Source of the DNA: Nitrospira defluvii
Lineage (GTDB): Bacteria > Nitrospirota > Nitrospiria > Nitrospirales > Nitrospiraceae
Assembly (NCBI GenBank): GCA_016199015.1
Contig: JACQHN010000204.1
Location: 1 to 15,149 of the forward strand
DNA: 15,149 nt
Reading direction: 5' to 3'
In this document: positions 15,057 to 15,149 of the stretch, one piece after another
Layout: every line of letters begins with the position of its first letter
Position numbering within the stretch: position 1 is the stretch's first letter
Position numbers and translations under genes: made by a program
Notes under the pieces: model-generated
The model's input: only the letters and a program-made list of their open reading frames with translations
Told to the model about the DNA's origin: nothing
Databases searched by the model: none

Positions 15057-15149
15057 TCCAGCAAACGTGGTGAAGTCAGGATGTGGCATCCAACCCCGCT
15101 TGTAACGCTCGACCTTGAGCAACGACATCTGAAATTGCTCGCAACCATC
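15042..15149 (-). CDS. Partial open frame ending in the intron, possible intron-encoded protein tail
   Basis: A frame open at the window edge gives 35 codons, EQFQMSLLKVERYKRGWMPH then PDFTTFAGEPDA, with a TAG inside domain V. Intron-encoded reverse transcriptases normally end shortly before domain V, so this could be the end of one. I recognise no maturase or HNH motif in so short a piece. It runs off the window, and chance is a real alternative. Confidence 0.3.
   Translation of the reverse strand, partial: DGCEQFQMSLLKVERYKRGWMPHPDFTTFAGEPDA

Larger units (their letters stand above)
14420..15149 (-). mobile_element. IS3-family insertion sequence, 3' part, split by a group II intron
   Basis: The element contains the transposase exon at 14492-14956 and, beyond its stop, a ~70-base non-coding end. 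That end includes GTTGGACA at 14444-14451, a motif seen near IS3-family termini. The outer boundary is probably 14419-14428, inside the RCC1 gene, but I cannot fix it without the other end or target duplication. The 5' part (orfA, start of orfB, other inverted repeat) lies beyond 15149, on the far side of the intron. Confidence 0.75.
14957..15149 (-). mobile_element. Group II intron, 3' end
   Basis: Domain V (15021-15056) and domain VI (14971-15010) are followed within about 15-20 bases by transposase coding sequence. The intron has the same orientation as the transposase, as needed for splicing. The exact 3' splice site is ambiguous because the bases CCCTAC at the junction fit both the intron end and the expected exon codons for Thr-Tyr. 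It therefore lies between about 14953 and 14963. The rest of the intron is outside the window. Confidence 0.8.

Noticed and set aside
14957..15148. The 64 N-terminal codons of the open frame leading into the transposase
   Set aside because: They translate group II intron domains V and VI and are not protein coding.

Overview
The window is a bacterial chromosome segment of moderately high GC. Gene content and codon style suggest a Nitrospira-like (Nitrospirota) genome, but that is inference: there is no rRNA or other marker gene here to settle it. No tRNA, rRNA or CRISPR array was seen.

Layout, left to right. (1) 1-1015: a gene-poor stretch, then a type II toxin-antitoxin locus of the BrnT/BrnA family. 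It has a textbook promoter with a 21-bp inverted repeat between the -35 and -10 boxes. The toxin reading frame is broken near its 5' end, while the antitoxin is intact. (2) 1559-3910: a membrane protein with about 14-15 transmembrane segments fused to a C-terminal spermidine-synthase-like domain. It converges, across a ~126-bp imperfect palindrome that may serve as a terminator, on a minus-strand FAD-dependent oxidoreductase (4061-5671). (3) 6147-7178: a minus-strand radical SAM protein. Intergenic DNA on both sides holds a second palindrome (5717-5786) and a decayed haem-binding DUF3365-type gene end (7520-7660). (4) 7798-11881: a tight two-gene operon encoding the proteasome-like peptidase Anbu and a large transglutaminase/DUF2126 protein. 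This is a known partnership, but the ATP-grasp and alpha-E genes usual in such clusters are absent here.

(5) 11882-15149 is an accessory margin dominated by broken genes. A 47-nt near-perfect palindrome abuts a 5'-truncated thermonuclease (SNase) gene. Next come an unknown gene with a one-base frameshift, an unknown single-pass membrane protein, and an RCC1-repeat gene. The RCC1 gene has an exact 153-nt repeat period, one 13-nt deletion that shifts its frame, no recognisable 5' end, and a 3' end cut off by an IS3-family element. The IS3 transposase gene is itself split by a group II intron, whose domains V and VI are visible at 14971-15056; most of the intron lies beyond the window.

The intact, probably functional genes are brnA, the spermidine-synthase fusion, the FAD oxidoreductase, the radical SAM gene, anbu, the transglutaminase/DUF2126 gene, and possibly the membrane protein at 12812. 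No clear new biological system is visible. The best second looks are the orphaned BrnA with its apparently leaderless promoter, the reduced Anbu module, and the nested RCC1/IS3/intron wreck.
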